From positions 4,237,693 to 4,301,692 of the forward strand of contig OW388303.1 in assembly GCA_936450465.1 (NCBI GenBank): a DNA stretch of 64,000 nt, in the 5' to 3' direction. Source of the stretch: Gibbula magus. Its lineage: Eukaryota > Mollusca > Gastropoda > Trochida > Trochidae. Below, piece after piece: positions 31,789 through 43,188 of this stretch. The notes beneath the pieces are model-generated. The model made no database searches. It saw only the letters and a list, made by a program, of their open reading frames with translations, and was not told the origin of the DNA. Both the position numbers and the translations under genes were made by a program. Position 1 is the first letter of the stretch. Each line of letters starts with the position of its first letter.

Positions 31789-34700
31789 GAAAAAATTCAA
31801 TTGAGGTCTTTAGGGATAATGTCACTAAAAATATTGTATGCATTTTAAATATCTGAGTTGTATCTACGAGATCTATGATTTATACTTTCAGATAAGGTCC
31901 ACATTTTCGGTTACGCTATTTCATGCCTCGATTTATATTTTACTCCAATCCAGCAGCGACTCTTTATCCATTCACATAAACCGGAAGCTCGTTCACAGTT
32001 GATGTACAGTTTGGTGAAATAAGCTATGATATTTCCACTAACGTTAACAAGGCAGATTTATGTAAGCTCATCACCGAATAAGTTGTTAAAGCAAGATACT
32101 TACGCAGCATTGGCCTTGTTCCTGAAGACGTTGCGCTGTATCTGGGTGATGTCCGTGTTCTGACAGATTATCCTGGCTAGACTAACTCTACTTAGTTGGG
32201 TCCTCTGATCTGGGAACGGAAATGTCAACAAATGATCAACGAAATAACGAGGAGTAAAATTGTTATTATATGGTTCCCAGAAATTATGCTTCAAGGAATT
32301 AAAGACCAAGATCGCACATTATTTCGACAAAAAATTGTGTTAATATAATTTCAGTGTTTTATCAATTCTTAACTCAAATGTCAAACATTCCGTCCCAATA
32401 TTATTTTAGAATAGCGTTTTCAGTGCCCCGTGTGTGTTTGAACGATGAAAATTAAGTCTCGGTCATCTAATTGCAAAGATGATGAAATGAAATATGTTGT
32501 GAGATAACCTGATTATTAAAAAGTAGGTAAAAACAAACGTCAATTATTGAAATATGGGCCTCGTTTGACAAAGCAAATTGTTTTAATAACTGTGGATAAT
32601 ATTAAAACATCAAGAGGAGGAACATCTACTAAGATTGAAACTACACAATATTGATTAATAAATGATATTCGCCATCAGTAGAACCTTCAGTAAAGAGCTT
32701 TAACTGTTTTAACCCAACAATACACTGACTATGGCTACATCCCGACGACAGAGATATACACCACAGCACTCTGATGAAAATGCATCTTAGGATTTACCGA
32801 GATACGGAGATACCAATGCTACCGGTTAAATGTACTCACAATCCTACAGTGGAGTGTATAACGTGTCCTCCTTCAACAAAAGAACAATGTCAATAACGAA
32901 ACCCGATGTAAATGTAGATAATTGCTAGATCCACTCACCATCAGTGAAACCTACGGTTGTGTCTGATGTCTCATACCAGAATCTGTCTCCATCTCGGAGC
33001 TTCTGCATCTGTTTGGCTATGAGACACGAGTAGGTTTTACCCACGATTGCTCCATCTACTGGCTGCTCGGCAATTCCTCCACTGTAGATGTCGATATCGT
33101 CAACGCTAGCGCTACAAGTACAACGTGTGATTCAGATATAGATTATCAGTCTAAAAATATTTGTTAAAAGATTTTCATTCTCAATTTTGAAGTTGTGTAC
33201 GGTCTTGATGACAAACATTGTCCGATGTTAAATGATGAAATAGTGATACAATTGTCAATGCATGATGAACCTAAGATCGAGTGACTGTTAATTGCGTCAT
33301 TTAATCCTAAAATGTAGCAATAAATGTCCAATAATCTGTCTTCATCAAACATTAACTAATCAATCAGGATCAATTATTTAACTACGGTAGAAAATACGTA
33401 TCCAGGATGGAAGACTACTCACTAAACATCTCGGAGATCTCTTGCTTGAATGACACCGAAGTCGCTGTCCAGGAAGTCTGTGATCTTGTCCAGACCACAG
33501 TACGCTCTCCAGTCGTTGTAGGGAGGCAGACCATGATCTCTCCCACGCTGGATGTTCCTTGCCACGATGTCGTCACCGTCCTTCAGGACACTGTCCGTCT
33601 CGAACATCTTGTTCCTCATACCGTCCACGTACCACGCATCTGCCCGCTCTGCCGAAGCATCGGTGAGACTGATGATGACGTCGTCTAAGCTCTCCAGAAC
33701 GTATTGAGTCACTTTGAAGAGGTTTCCAGTGTCAATGACGTTGCCTCCAATAGTGAAGTTCTCTGGGACCTGGGAGTGCCCGTATCTGAAGGCTGCACCG
33801 GAGAAGACGTTGCTGAAGGTGGGATCCAGGGAGCTGTCGTAGACGTAGTTGCCTTCTCTCAGACTGTACGTGTTCATGGCGGTATTGCCCAGAACTTCTG
33901 GGAGCCAGTCTTTGAATGTGATAATCTGAAGATAGGTTGCATCAGTAAGTTACTATAACGTAATGTTTAAAATGTACAATCACCAGTCCGGACAAAACAG
34001 TATCCACGGTTGTTTTTCTTAAAATAAGAATACTTGGCGCATTTACCCGCTAGCCGTTACATAACATCGTTATAACAAAGTAAGTCAAATTCATATAATT
34101 AGTTATTATAAATATAAAATAATCCAAAATTGATAATATAAGTGAAGGAAACTGAAAACAGGAAAACCTTTCTACGATTCTTTAATTTGTTATTTGTTGG
34201 GTTGTCTTTAGTATAATCAATGATTTGATTTCCATGTCTCGTAGGTGTATTGATTTGAATGTGTTTCCAAGCAAATCCGCATGATGAAATATATGATATA
34301 AATCTACACATCAGACAAACACGATTTGTTTTATTTGTAGGCTTACTTTTTCCTTGAAATTAAAATATGTCAGGCGTATATAATCCCTCTAAGATATCAA
34401 CAAGTTGTGGATCGTATTTGTTATACACAATACCTGTAATTCTGATGCAACTATTTTCCTGGTTTCCTGGAAGATTCTTTCGTCATCCCAGCCACTGTTT
34501 ATTCCACTGAGTTCTTTAGCAATACGGTTGTGTTCTCTCAGGAAAATAGTGTGCATCGCACCCAGCCCGAAGAAAGCGTTGACTCTACCATCACCTGCGA
34601 TAAACCGAACCTTAGTCTATTCATTCATTCAAGTCTTTCGGATACATATATATGGCAGAAAATAGTTATTCTCGGGATATTGGTCACATTGATTATATTG

Positions 34701-37700
34701 GTTACGTTTTACATAAATTATTTTATACGATTTTCACTATGTACATGTAAATGAACTGATAATTTGTGGTTATTTGAAATATTGCCACTTTCGATTTTAT
34801 TTAAGATTCCAATCAAACGAGAACATACCAGCGAGGAAACAATAATGGTCAGGCTCGTTGGAATCATAGAAGCAATCTGTTGTGCTTCCTTCTGGTAGAA
34901 ACTTCTCGTTCTTCACCTTCATCAGACCCTCTGTAAAATAGAGGAGATACAGCTCTAGATGTGTTATAAGTCTTGAAGGGTATTTCACTGTACAATTTAT
35001 GTAAGTGGGGCAAGAGCTAGGACATGTTTTAGAAAAGTATATAATACAAAAGAAGTCTTTTTGATGATTTGGAACTTTGTTACACATTTTCAATATATTC
35101 CAAGTATAATGGAATCATTAAGAATATGTTTCTACTCACAGGCATGGAAGTAATTTGACACTTTACTGGGTTTGTTTTTATTGAGTGAAGCGTCATAACA
35201 TCCCTGAACCTTTAACTGCTGAAGCATCAATATTTCTGTAATTAAGTCTGCAATTCCACATCAACCATACTGTTCCAGTCCGAAAATACATATCAAAATG
35301 AGACCAATGGATATTTGAGATACCTCCCTTTACAAACGGTCCTTATATGGGGTTAATATGATGTATGATAGGAACTTTTCTACAGAAGAGATCGTCAATG
35401 GCGGATATCTAAGGTCTACATACGTCCAGTACTGCTGTCTCTGAGAGTCAACATCTCCTCCTCTGATGTCCCGTAGATCATGGAGCCGTCGATGAAGGCG
35501 GTGATAGCGTTGTACTGCTGGCGTTTTGCTGTAGAATATATTGAATTTACAAACCGTTCCTCTTTTGTACCCATCGGCATTCAGTATAGTTTCTTTGTAG
35601 TTGGATATATACCACAAAAAGATCAACGATGAAAAACAAAGATTTGATAATGGATAACAATATAATTACATATATGTTTAAGAAAAATGATCGGTGGGAG
35701 ACCTTGTTAGTGACTTTGAAGTATGCTCTTGAAGTCTTAAATGTTTGTCGGGATTACCTCCCTTTGAGTGAATAGACATCCACCTCTTCTCGTCTAGTTC
35801 AACTTCTTACTTTACTTACGTATACAATTAAGAAGCAACAGTAATAAACGTGTATTAAACAATAAGGTATTGAGGTGTTAATTAAGTAAGACTACATCTA
35901 AGTACATCGATCAACTGAGATTTGATGTATGTAACGACGAAAGTAGGGCCAAAATGATTTAGTACTACCAAGGAGAAGTATTTAACATACTGAAATTCTG
36001 CTTTCCAGAGGAATATAGTTTCCACTCTTATGAGATTCCAGTCTCATTAAAACCAAAACGTCACCACGTTACACGACTTAAAACGAGCCGTCAGCTTAAT
36101 CTTTGGCACCAGTTTCGACCAATCATACTGTGCCTTTCTGGGAAAGTTAGCGTGAATAGTCGAAGTGATCATTTTCCAGGTATAGAAGATCGGAGATGCA
36201 TGAACGAGTCGTAATTGAAAGCTAACGGAGCTAGGTCTCTGATTGGCTACTGTGAATGATGTCAAAGTTCAACATGAAGACCCTTGTTATCAAACATAGT
36301 CAGGTATTGGTGTAGTGTATAGCGTAATTAGGATATCATTTTAATGAGATTGACACTATTCAAATATGAAGGTAATGAACACACCTGTTCCCGAGACGGG
36401 ATCTGATCTGACGAAGTTGATGCATTTGTTGTCGTTGTAGTAGTCGTCACCGTCGGGCACGTGGATGGGGAAACATGGGGACTCGGAACTGAAAACACAG
36501 ATCATGCTACAACAGTCTATGTGATGGACAAGGGTGAGTTATCTCTCATATCGCCATATCGTTTAGCGAAAACCGTGTAAATAAACATATATGAAGAGGA
36601 AGTGTCGAAGATAAATAAGCAGTATATTCCAATTCGTTACGTAAATGTATACACTAAACTTCTCTCAAAGTAACACGATTACAAGAAACAGAAATTACTA
36701 CTGTATTACCTCGCGTTATCATCTAGTTATATAATTACAGAGTTTCGATCATGAATGAGTTTTACTCACTCGGTGAGAACAGAATCAGATCTGCTGCAGC
36801 AATCGATTTCTTCACCATTATCTGAAACGAAAAATATGTTATGATGATAAATGCAACTCTTCATATGTTATGTATGTTGTTTAATATATATAAGCTAAAT
36901 GTTTTCATTGGTAATGTGACATGTAAGATAAAATGTAACCCATGTATGCGATGATAACCATATTGGAAACCGATGTTTAATGTGCTTACCTTCGAAATGG
37001 AGATTCAAGGTTCTTATGTGCCAACTTCAAAAATGGAGAAATCATGGTTTAATGCGCCCACTTTCAAAATGGAGAATAAAATGTTTTAATGCGCCTGCTT
37101 TCAAAATGAAAAAAAGTTTTTAATATGCCTGCCTTCAATAGTGTTAGTCATGGTTCATCATCTACATTTACCTACATTGAATGCTGTACCATGACGTACC
37201 AAGCAAAATATTGGGAGCCCTTGTCCTTTATAGACCTGACTTCATCGTTTGGAGTCCTGTTTATAATGCGCCTACCTTCAATATTGGGAGTCTTGGTGAT
37301 GTCGTGGTCAATGAACTGCCCCCACTGCATCACCATGGGCGAGTTTCTGCGGGAGGGGAAGGACAGCTGGAAGTGGACGGTGTTGCTGATTGTTCGGGGG
37401 TTGGGAAGATCGCTGCCATCTGCCGCCTTCTGACGTGGGGTGCCAACATCTGTAAGATCGAGACAGTTTACTTACAGTATAAAGACGAATTACTAACTGT
37501 ACCGTTAGATATAGAACTGACAGTTTACAGTTACCCTGATAATAACCTGCATCCCATGTCCAGTGGAACGTGGAGACTATTTGTCCAACCGCGGGTTAAA
37601 CAAAGCTGTCCACTATGCGGTCTACAATGGATATTTTACGAGTGCTTCAACGCATAGGTTATGGGCGCTTCAATAATATATATTCAGTCAACCCGCGATA

Positions 37701-38170
37701 ATCCGGCCACCGATAATCCGAATCTCGCAGTTTCCGAACGGTAGGAAGATGTAACCAAACTTATATCTTTAGTAGTCCTCAGTACTCAGTTATCCGAAAT
37801 TTCACTATCCGAACGTTTTTTATGAAAAACGGAAGCGTTCGGATTATCGAGGCCTGACTGTTTCCTTATTTTCAGTAATTCCTTTACATCATAATTTTGT
37901 ACATGATAAATGTGTGATAAAAAAGTCTACCAAGACAGAATCTTAATAACAGGATTTAAACTTGTGTTAAAATGTATGAAAATACTGTCTTTTGATTAAG
38001 ATAGACATGTCATATTATCACCAATGTATGGACTATTCTTACTATCATTATACACGGGCTCTAGGAGTCGGGTGAACTCCGAGTGTGTGGAACCCCAGTC
38101 CACGTTGTCGAGGTTGTTGCATGTCCCGTCGTAAGAGCGGTAGGCGTAGCTGCTGTCACACACCTGGCGT
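31312..38170 (-). CDS. Animal haem peroxidase (peroxidasin/thyroid-peroxidase-like catalytic domain)
   Basis: Eleven - strand exons join in phase: 38170-38043, 37449-37276, 36821-36770, 36488-36385, 35528-35424, 34930-34829, 34594-34434, 33925-33423, 33111-32939, 32209-32104 and 31372-31312, giving about 555 codons and a TAG stop. The domain is complete: [10 protein letters not shown] entry, [10 protein letters not shown] with the distal His (about codon 91), [33 protein letters not shown] with the proximal His (about codon 324), [14 protein letters not shown] and GDRFWYE. The family oxidises halides or phenols with H2O2 and is usually secreted. The Glu that forms the second haem ester in myeloperoxidase (R-x-x-E) reads RVNA here. 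No Ig, LRR or VWC domains are seen, so it is not a full peroxidasin. The leader exon upstream of 38170 was not found. Confidence 0.95.
31745..31790. repeat. (AAT)n microsatellite
   Basis: About 14 perfect AAT units inside the last peroxidase intron. Confidence 0.95.
32104..32209 (-). CDS. Peroxidase exon: C-terminal helices
   Basis: Acceptor TTCCCAG and donor GC|GTAAGT. Encodes [20 protein letters not shown] and ends [11 protein letters not shown], the R-x-S-L-A-R-I-I-C block of the family. Confidence 0.92.
32210..32938. other. Peroxidase intron 9, nothing seen
   Basis: AT-rich, no recognised repeat. Confidence 0.5.
32939..33111 (-). CDS. Peroxidase exon: DDIDIYSGG and GDRFWYE
   Basis: Acceptor CTTGTAG and donor G|GTGAGT. 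Contains [28 protein letters not shown] and GDRFWYE, all hallmark C-terminal peroxidase motifs. Confidence 0.95.
33423..33925 (-). CDS. Peroxidase exon with proximal haem His
   Basis: The longest exon (503 nt), acceptor TCTTCAG and donor TA|GTGAGT. Contains [25 protein letters not shown] (His is the proximal haem ligand by family) and [20 protein letters not shown]. The + strand frames opposite it are shadows. Confidence 0.97.
34434..34594 (-). CDS. Peroxidase exon with catalytic Arg and REHN motif
   Basis: Acceptor TATCGCAG and donor CAG|GTATTG. Encodes [20 protein letters not shown], then EHNRIAKEL and [14 protein letters not shown]. The Arg of GDGR is the catalytic Arg position; three residues on, Ala replaces the usual Glu. 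Confidence 0.95.
34829..34930 (-). CDS. Peroxidase exon
   Basis: Acceptor TTTTACAG and donor G|GTATGT. Encodes [31 protein letters not shown]; it bridges the IYG and REHN blocks. Confidence 0.92.
35424..35528 (-). CDS. Peroxidase exon: [14 protein letters not shown]
   Basis: Acceptor TTCTACAG and donor C|GTATGT. Encodes [18 protein letters not shown], a signature block close to the haem pocket. Confidence 0.95.
35529..36384. other. Peroxidase intron 4, nothing seen
   Basis: AT-rich; no exon or repeat recognised. Confidence 0.5.
36385..36488 (-). CDS. Peroxidase exon: CFPIHVP
   Basis: Acceptor GTTTTCAG and donor G|GTGTGT. Encodes [18 protein letters not shown] and [13 protein letters not shown], typical of the middle of the domain. 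Confidence 0.95.
36770..36821 (-). CDS. Peroxidase micro-exon
   Basis: 52 nt, acceptor CGTTTCAG and donor GA|GTGAGT. Encodes [16 protein letters not shown]; phase fits both neighbours exactly, and two adjacent Cys precede the CFP block. Confidence 0.88.
36980..37150 (-). repeat. Tandem copies of the peroxidase exon 2 splice-donor boundary
   Basis: The true donor reads TATTGAAG|GTAGGCGCATTA on the - strand at 37275. Five related units at about 35-39 bp spacing follow in the intron, for example TTTCGAAGGTAAGCACATTA near 36990 and TTTTGAAAGTGGGCGCATTA near 37057. Confidence 0.7.
37276..37449 (-). CDS. Peroxidase exon with distal haem His
   Basis: Acceptor ATCTTACAG and donor G|GTAGGC. Contains [11 protein letters not shown] and [16 protein letters not shown]; His in DHD is the distal haem residue, and the Asp before it is the haem-ester Asp by family. 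Confidence 0.97.
37685..37860. mobile_element. Pogo-like short palindromic element
   Basis: Left end CAGTCAACCCGCGATAATCC and right end GGATTATCGAGGCCTGACTG are imperfect inverted repeats of the form seen in pogo/Tigger-type elements. Internal CGATAATCCGAA copies repeat the theme. The flanking TA target duplication is not clear. It lies in peroxidase intron 1. Confidence 0.65.
38043..38170 (-). CDS. Peroxidase first visible exon
   Basis: Acceptor TACTTACAG and donor A|GTAAGA. Encodes [20 protein letters not shown] and ends LLEPVYN, the entry motif of the catalytic domain. It enters with a split codon, so at least one earlier exon (signal peptide) exists. Confidence 0.95.
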
Positions 38171-39975
38171 CTGTAAGTAGAATATTCCTTGCATTGAAGA
38201 GATACTGTTGATGTAATTATTTTGAGTATTATTATATTACTCTGTAAATGTAAAAAGAATTCACTTTCGGGTAATACAGTAGTATCCTATTTTATCCTAA
38301 CTACTTTTAACACTACTATAACTACTACTGTTATATGTTTGTCAGATGATAATGATGTCCATATTTTAGAAATACATGTCATTTAGACAGTGAACAAGTG
38401 TAACCTTGTTGTAATTCGGATTACACTGTCTTGCGGGATTCGAACCCTTACCACGATACGTCACTAACGTTTTCTGACTCCTTAACTTACTCAATAAAAG
38501 TGAAATAAGACCTAGTAATACAGTAATGATTACACTCAAAATTGTTACAAACACACGGAATATGCAAGTTTCAAAGCTGCATAGTCAAAGTCATATACCA
38601 CACTAGTTCGTATAAGAAAACAACAATATACTTTTCTCTTGATAAAGGTGTATTCTTCTTGAGTCCAGCATTTCTCCTGAGACGGGCGTGATAGGTACAG
38701 GACGTATCAATACTCGCTGAAGTACAGAACGTTTTCATGATTGACTTTGTACACACTCATGAAACCAACCTACTTTGAACATGGAAAATAATATTCGTAT
38801 ACATTTCGAAGTTTGTGTTTGCAGAAGTGTGGATCAATCCATCTATAACCTATAGTGAAGCAGGCTAGCAAGCCATGGATGTTTGTAACTTTTAACAACT
38901 GATGTATTTGATATCAGATGACACTTGGGTGAGATTTTCTATGTACCTACAAATAGTGAAGTGTGAACAGAACTTATATAGAGAATCTAACTTATCCGGG
39001 AAGGTGGAGAATTGTACGTACAAATCACACAGTGGAAACAGACCTTATGGACAAACTTACCAAGGTAGGTGATGAGCAGAGCTGTAATCAGGCAAGTGTC
39101 CATCTTGGGTCAGTTGTGAGGGTCGAACTGACCACACCATATTTATAATGATGGACACACCTTATCTTATCTGTATCTAGCAACATAATAAGTCTATGTA
39201 TTTGTTGCTTTAATTAAAAGTGTTGGAACGTAACAGCAGCTGATTACTGTCACTTAATTAGTTGAAGCCTGAGGAATCGGTCCTTTGTAGACCGTGATTA
39301 CATTGCCCCTGGCTGGCTGATTACAGGTGTTCTACTCAGAAAGGCGTTCTATGAACGTGTTGGTGCTATATTACCTGTTGAACAAACTTTATTTCACAAC
39401 CTCAAAATGTAGTGTTAATATATAAAATTGTTTTTATTTATATCATGTAATATTGTTCATATTCAAATAATGTAATATATTTTATATCACATTTAATATT
39501 GTTTTCTTTGTATCTTGTGATCAATGGCATTCCAACTGATTTTGATTTAAATGCATCTCACAATTGTATCGTTTTGTTGAAATGCATACAGTATTCAACA
39601 GCACGTGCAACATCTGAGTAGACGTATTGCCTTCAGGAAGGTATACAAGACGTTATGATTCCATTATATAGAAAAGTAAATACATTGCAATAGATTGGGA
39701 AATATGGATACTGCCTTTGGCACCTGGTAAAATGTATGTTAAATGTACTATGGGTTAAAGTCTTGGTCCGAAGATAATCATGTCTCGTCAAAGCAAACGT
39801 AGTGAAGACATGGCTTCCAGACTCATGATAATACATTATTAGTAATTCAGACAGATATATATTCACCAACAGGCCTCCTGTCCTGAATACATGTACACAT
39901 ACACATTCAATTAAAAAATATATATATGTTTCTGATCAACATATTATAGAAAAAGACATGCATACTTCCTGATAA
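38171..39975. other. Upstream of peroxidase; one weak tRNA-like B box
   Basis: Contains GCGGGATTCGAACCC at 38434-38448, which on the - strand is a tRNA B-box match; no convincing A box or cloverleaf was found. The open frame at 38963-39148 has no domain. The missing peroxidase leader exon may be here. Confidence 0.35.
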
Positions 39976-40149
39976 GAACAGGAAGATTTTCTGGATAACA
40001 ACTTCTTTAATGTGAAAATACACGACGTTTCGGAGTACATACTCGCTCCTTCATCAGGTGGAATGTAAGGATGAAGTAGTGAGTATGTACTCCGAAACGT
40101 TGTGTATTTTCACAATGAAGAAGTTGTTATCCAGAAAATCTTCCTGTTC
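39976..40149. mobile_element. 174-bp palindromic element
   Basis: Arms of about 70 bp: GAACAGGAAGATTTTCTGG at the left and CCAGAAAATCTTCCTGTTC at the right, with ACGACGTTTCGGAGTACATA and its complement inside. No coding capacity. Confidence 0.9.
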
Positions 40150-40466
40150 CTATGTATACCACTTCTAAATGCACTTCAAAGACCTGATACTTCCTGATAT
40201 TGAAAATATCATTCGGTAAAAAATATAAAATTGCTCATTGTTGGAGATTTGCTTAAATGAGTTTATATGTATTGAATTCTAATATCAGCGTACAATACAT
40301 GCCTCTCATCTTCGACAAAAAAATACTATTCAGATTCAGAATAGACTTTGTCTTTCATTACATGTGACACTTAAGTATCTGTACCAGTGTGTACTGTTAA
40401 TTTGAAGTTACAACAACGAAACTTTGCATGTATACTTTTTAAAATATTGAGGGATATCATTTTCAT

Positions 40467-40662
40467 CAGTCTGATTAAAATCGACGGTTTTCCGTGAAAT
40501 AAAAATTGCAAAATAGCGCATCTACCGGGATACGAACTCGTATCGTTCGTAGGTTTCCACCAAACCCGTGTGGCGAGGAATCTACAGAACCTGTTTGATC
40601 CCGGTAGATGCATAATTTTGCAAATTTTATTCCTCGGAACAAGGTCTATTTTAATCAGACTG
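40467..40662. mobile_element. MULE-type non-autonomous element, copy C (10-bp TSD)
   Basis: Starts CAGTCTGATTAAAATCGAC and ends TCTATTTTAATCAGACTG. Flanked by TCATTTTCAT at 40457-40466 and 40663-40672, a perfect 10-bp duplication. Close in sequence to the arms of copy A. Confidence 0.92.
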
Positions 40663-40672
40663 TCATTTTCAT

Positions 40673-41069
40673 AATAAGTAATTTTACTTTACAAAGCCAT
40701 GGTCGTCGCTATATGGTATTCACTCTATTCACTGTTTTTGGTTTATTTGATAGGTGTGGTCTCTAAACTAGTCACTGGTGTTCGTCAGCTCTCCTTCCTT
40801 TTTCCGACCTTGTGAACAATATTGTTGATAGTCAATGGGGTACCAATCGAGACATGGTTGAGTTGTTCATTATAACAGTATAGACATTGTCTTTGACGGG
40901 CTGATCTACTTCGACAAATTACTAAAATCCTTTTAAATGGTAAGTCGGTTGACAATTTTTCATCTTAGAAATACGTTTGTGTATACTTCTCTTCCTCTGG
41001 TGCCTGGTATATCATGTATGTTGATATATAATATAATCTGTTTGTTTATGTGTGTCTGTATGTCTGCGC
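40673..41069. other. No feature seen
   Basis: AT-rich DNA between copy C and the TC microsatellite. Confidence 0.5.
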
Positions 41070-41170
41070 GTCTCTCTGACTCTCTGACTCTCTGACTCTC
41101 TCTCTCTCTCTCTGACTCTCTGACTCTCTGACTCTATGACTCTCTCTGACTCTCTGACTCTCTGACTCTC

Positions 41171-41248
<78 letters not shown>

Positions 41249-41254
41249 TCTCTC
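41070..41254. repeat. TCTC/CTCTGA microsatellite
   Basis: CTCTGACTCTCTGACTCTC merges into a long (TC)n. The - strand Arg/Glu-rich open frame is an artefact. Confidence 0.97.
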
Positions 41255-42068
41255 TACCGTATTTCCTCTAATATAACCCCGGGGTTCTATTTCATTCAGC
41301 ACACCGTTACCCCCGGGTTCTATTAGAGACCCGGGTTGTATTGGAGGCCGGGTTATATTTTTTCCGACATGAATTGACGTTTATAATCTTCTTGGGGTGA
41401 CCTATTGGTAATGTAAAATTAGTGATCTTGAATTACATATCTCGTGGCATTTCTGAAATTCATTTGAAAACAAGTTGGCTACCTTTTAAAAAAGGAATCC
41501 AATACATGGAGACGCTAAACGAGTAGAAATGTTTTAATTAAGTGTAATGTGATACCATTTGTAATATTAAGAATATGAATAGTTAAAATTTGTGATAACT
41601 CCAATAGCAGTGTAAAACTAGTGCTCGCCGTCTTACAACACTAAATATGAACAGTGTTTTTCCAACCAATGGCAGGTCGACATTTAAAACGTTTGATGCC
41701 TACATGAAACAGACTCAATTGTGATAAGTGTGAAAAGATGCATTACAATCCAATTTACTTCATCATTTAACTATCTCGACACTGACTTGACGAAGTTTAT
41801 TCACGTTGTTGTTCCAGGATGACATGCTCACCTTGTATATGTACAGTGATCATCAAATAGAACTCTGCATTGTTCAACCTTGGGCAAACTTGTTTTCACT
41901 TTAAATAAAATTAGGTCAAGTGAATAATTAGTCCTGTATTAAGGTGTGTTATAATAATCATTTGACATAATTTTAGATAAAGGAAACTATGATATTATAA
42001 ACAAAATAAGTGACAGGTTATTGGTTTTATATCTCTAATTAATAATACATGAACAACATTTCCTTTTT

Positions 42069-43031
42069 CAGACGGCTGCAGTAACATCTTTGCAGATATT
42101 CTTGGTCTGTTTGTAACTTATATTCATTGAAATAAGTGAGAATAGTTTAACTACTACTAAATGAACTACATTTCTTTTTCAGACGTTGCAGTAACATCTT
42201 TGCAGATATTCTTGGTCTGCTTATAACTTATCTTCATTGAAATAAGTGAGAATAGTTTAACTACTACTAAATGAACTACATTTCTTTTTCAGACGTTGCA
42301 GTAACATCTTTGCAGATATTCTTGGTCTGCTTATAACTTATCTTCATTGAAATAAGTGAGAATAGTTTAACTACTACTAAATGAACTACATTTCTTTTTC
42401 AGACGGCTGCAGTAACATCTTTGCAGATATTCTTGGTCTGCTTATAACTTATCTTCATTGAAATAAGTGAGAATAGTTTAACTACTACTAAATGAACTAC
42501 ATTTTTTTTTCAGACGTTGCAGTAACATCTTTGCAGATATTCTTGGTCTGCTTATAACTTATCTTCATTGAAATAAGTGAGAATAGTTTAACTACTACTA
42601 AATGAACTACATTTCTTTTTCAGACGTTGCAGTAACATCTTTGCAGATATTCTTGGTCTGCTTATAACTTATCTTCATTGAAATAAGTGAGAATAGTTTA
42701 ACTACTACTAAATGAACTACATTTCTTTTTCAGACGGCTGCAGTAACATCTTTGCAGATATTCTTGGTCTGCTTATAACTTATCTTCATTGAAATAAGTG
42801 AGAATAGTTTAACTACTACTAAATGAACTACATTTCTTTTTCAGACGGCTGCAGTAACATCTTTGCAGATATTCTTGGTCTGCTTATAACTTATCTTCAT
42901 TGAAATAAGTGAGAATAGTTTAACTACTACTAAATGAACTACATTTCTTTTTCAGACGGCTGCAGTAACATCTTTGCAGATATTCTTGGTCTGCTTATAA
43001 CTTATCTTCATTGAAATAAGTGAGAATAGTT
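42069..43031. repeat. 110/111-bp tandem array, 9 units
   Basis: Units start at 42069, 42180, 42290, 42400, 42511, 42621, 42731, 42842 and 42953. They alternate between CAGACGGCTGCAG (111 bp) and CAGACGTTGCAG (110 bp). Copies are nearly identical, so the expansion is recent. Confidence 0.97.
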
Positions 43032-43188
43032 TTTCTCGCATGTATGAAATGTCCATCGTGTGGGCGCAATCAATGGTCTCACCCCTTAGGATAAACAGTT
43101 CCTTGGTAGTAGGGTAGAAGAAGGCAAGTTCATCTGCCCCAACCAAGTGGCTGCCTTTCAAAAAAGGAATCCAATACGTGGAGGGCAA
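42952..43188 (-). pseudogene. ORF remnant of unknown transposon protein
   Basis: A - strand frame of 78 codons with normal-looking composition: YWIPFLKGSHLVGADELAFF, YPTTKELFILRGE, then SLISMKISYKQTKNICKDV and a TGA. The last 25 codons lie in the final unit of the 110-bp array, so the array amplified the 3' end of this ORF. No family is recognised; it is probably a fragment of the transposon's protein. Confidence 0.4.

Noticed and set aside
33407..33958. + strand open frames opposite the peroxidase
   Set aside because: Shadows of the long - strand peroxidase exon, whose motifs and splice phase are clear.
31312..38170. Full peroxidasin (with LRR and Ig domains)
   Set aside because: Only the peroxidase domain is visible; no LRR, Ig or VWC exon was found within the window on this strand.
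38434..38448. tRNA gene on the - strand
   Set aside because: Only a B-box match; no A box at proper spacing and no cloverleaf.
41012..41302. Arg/Glu-rich - strand open frame
   Set aside because: Translation of the TCTC/CTCTGA microsatellite.
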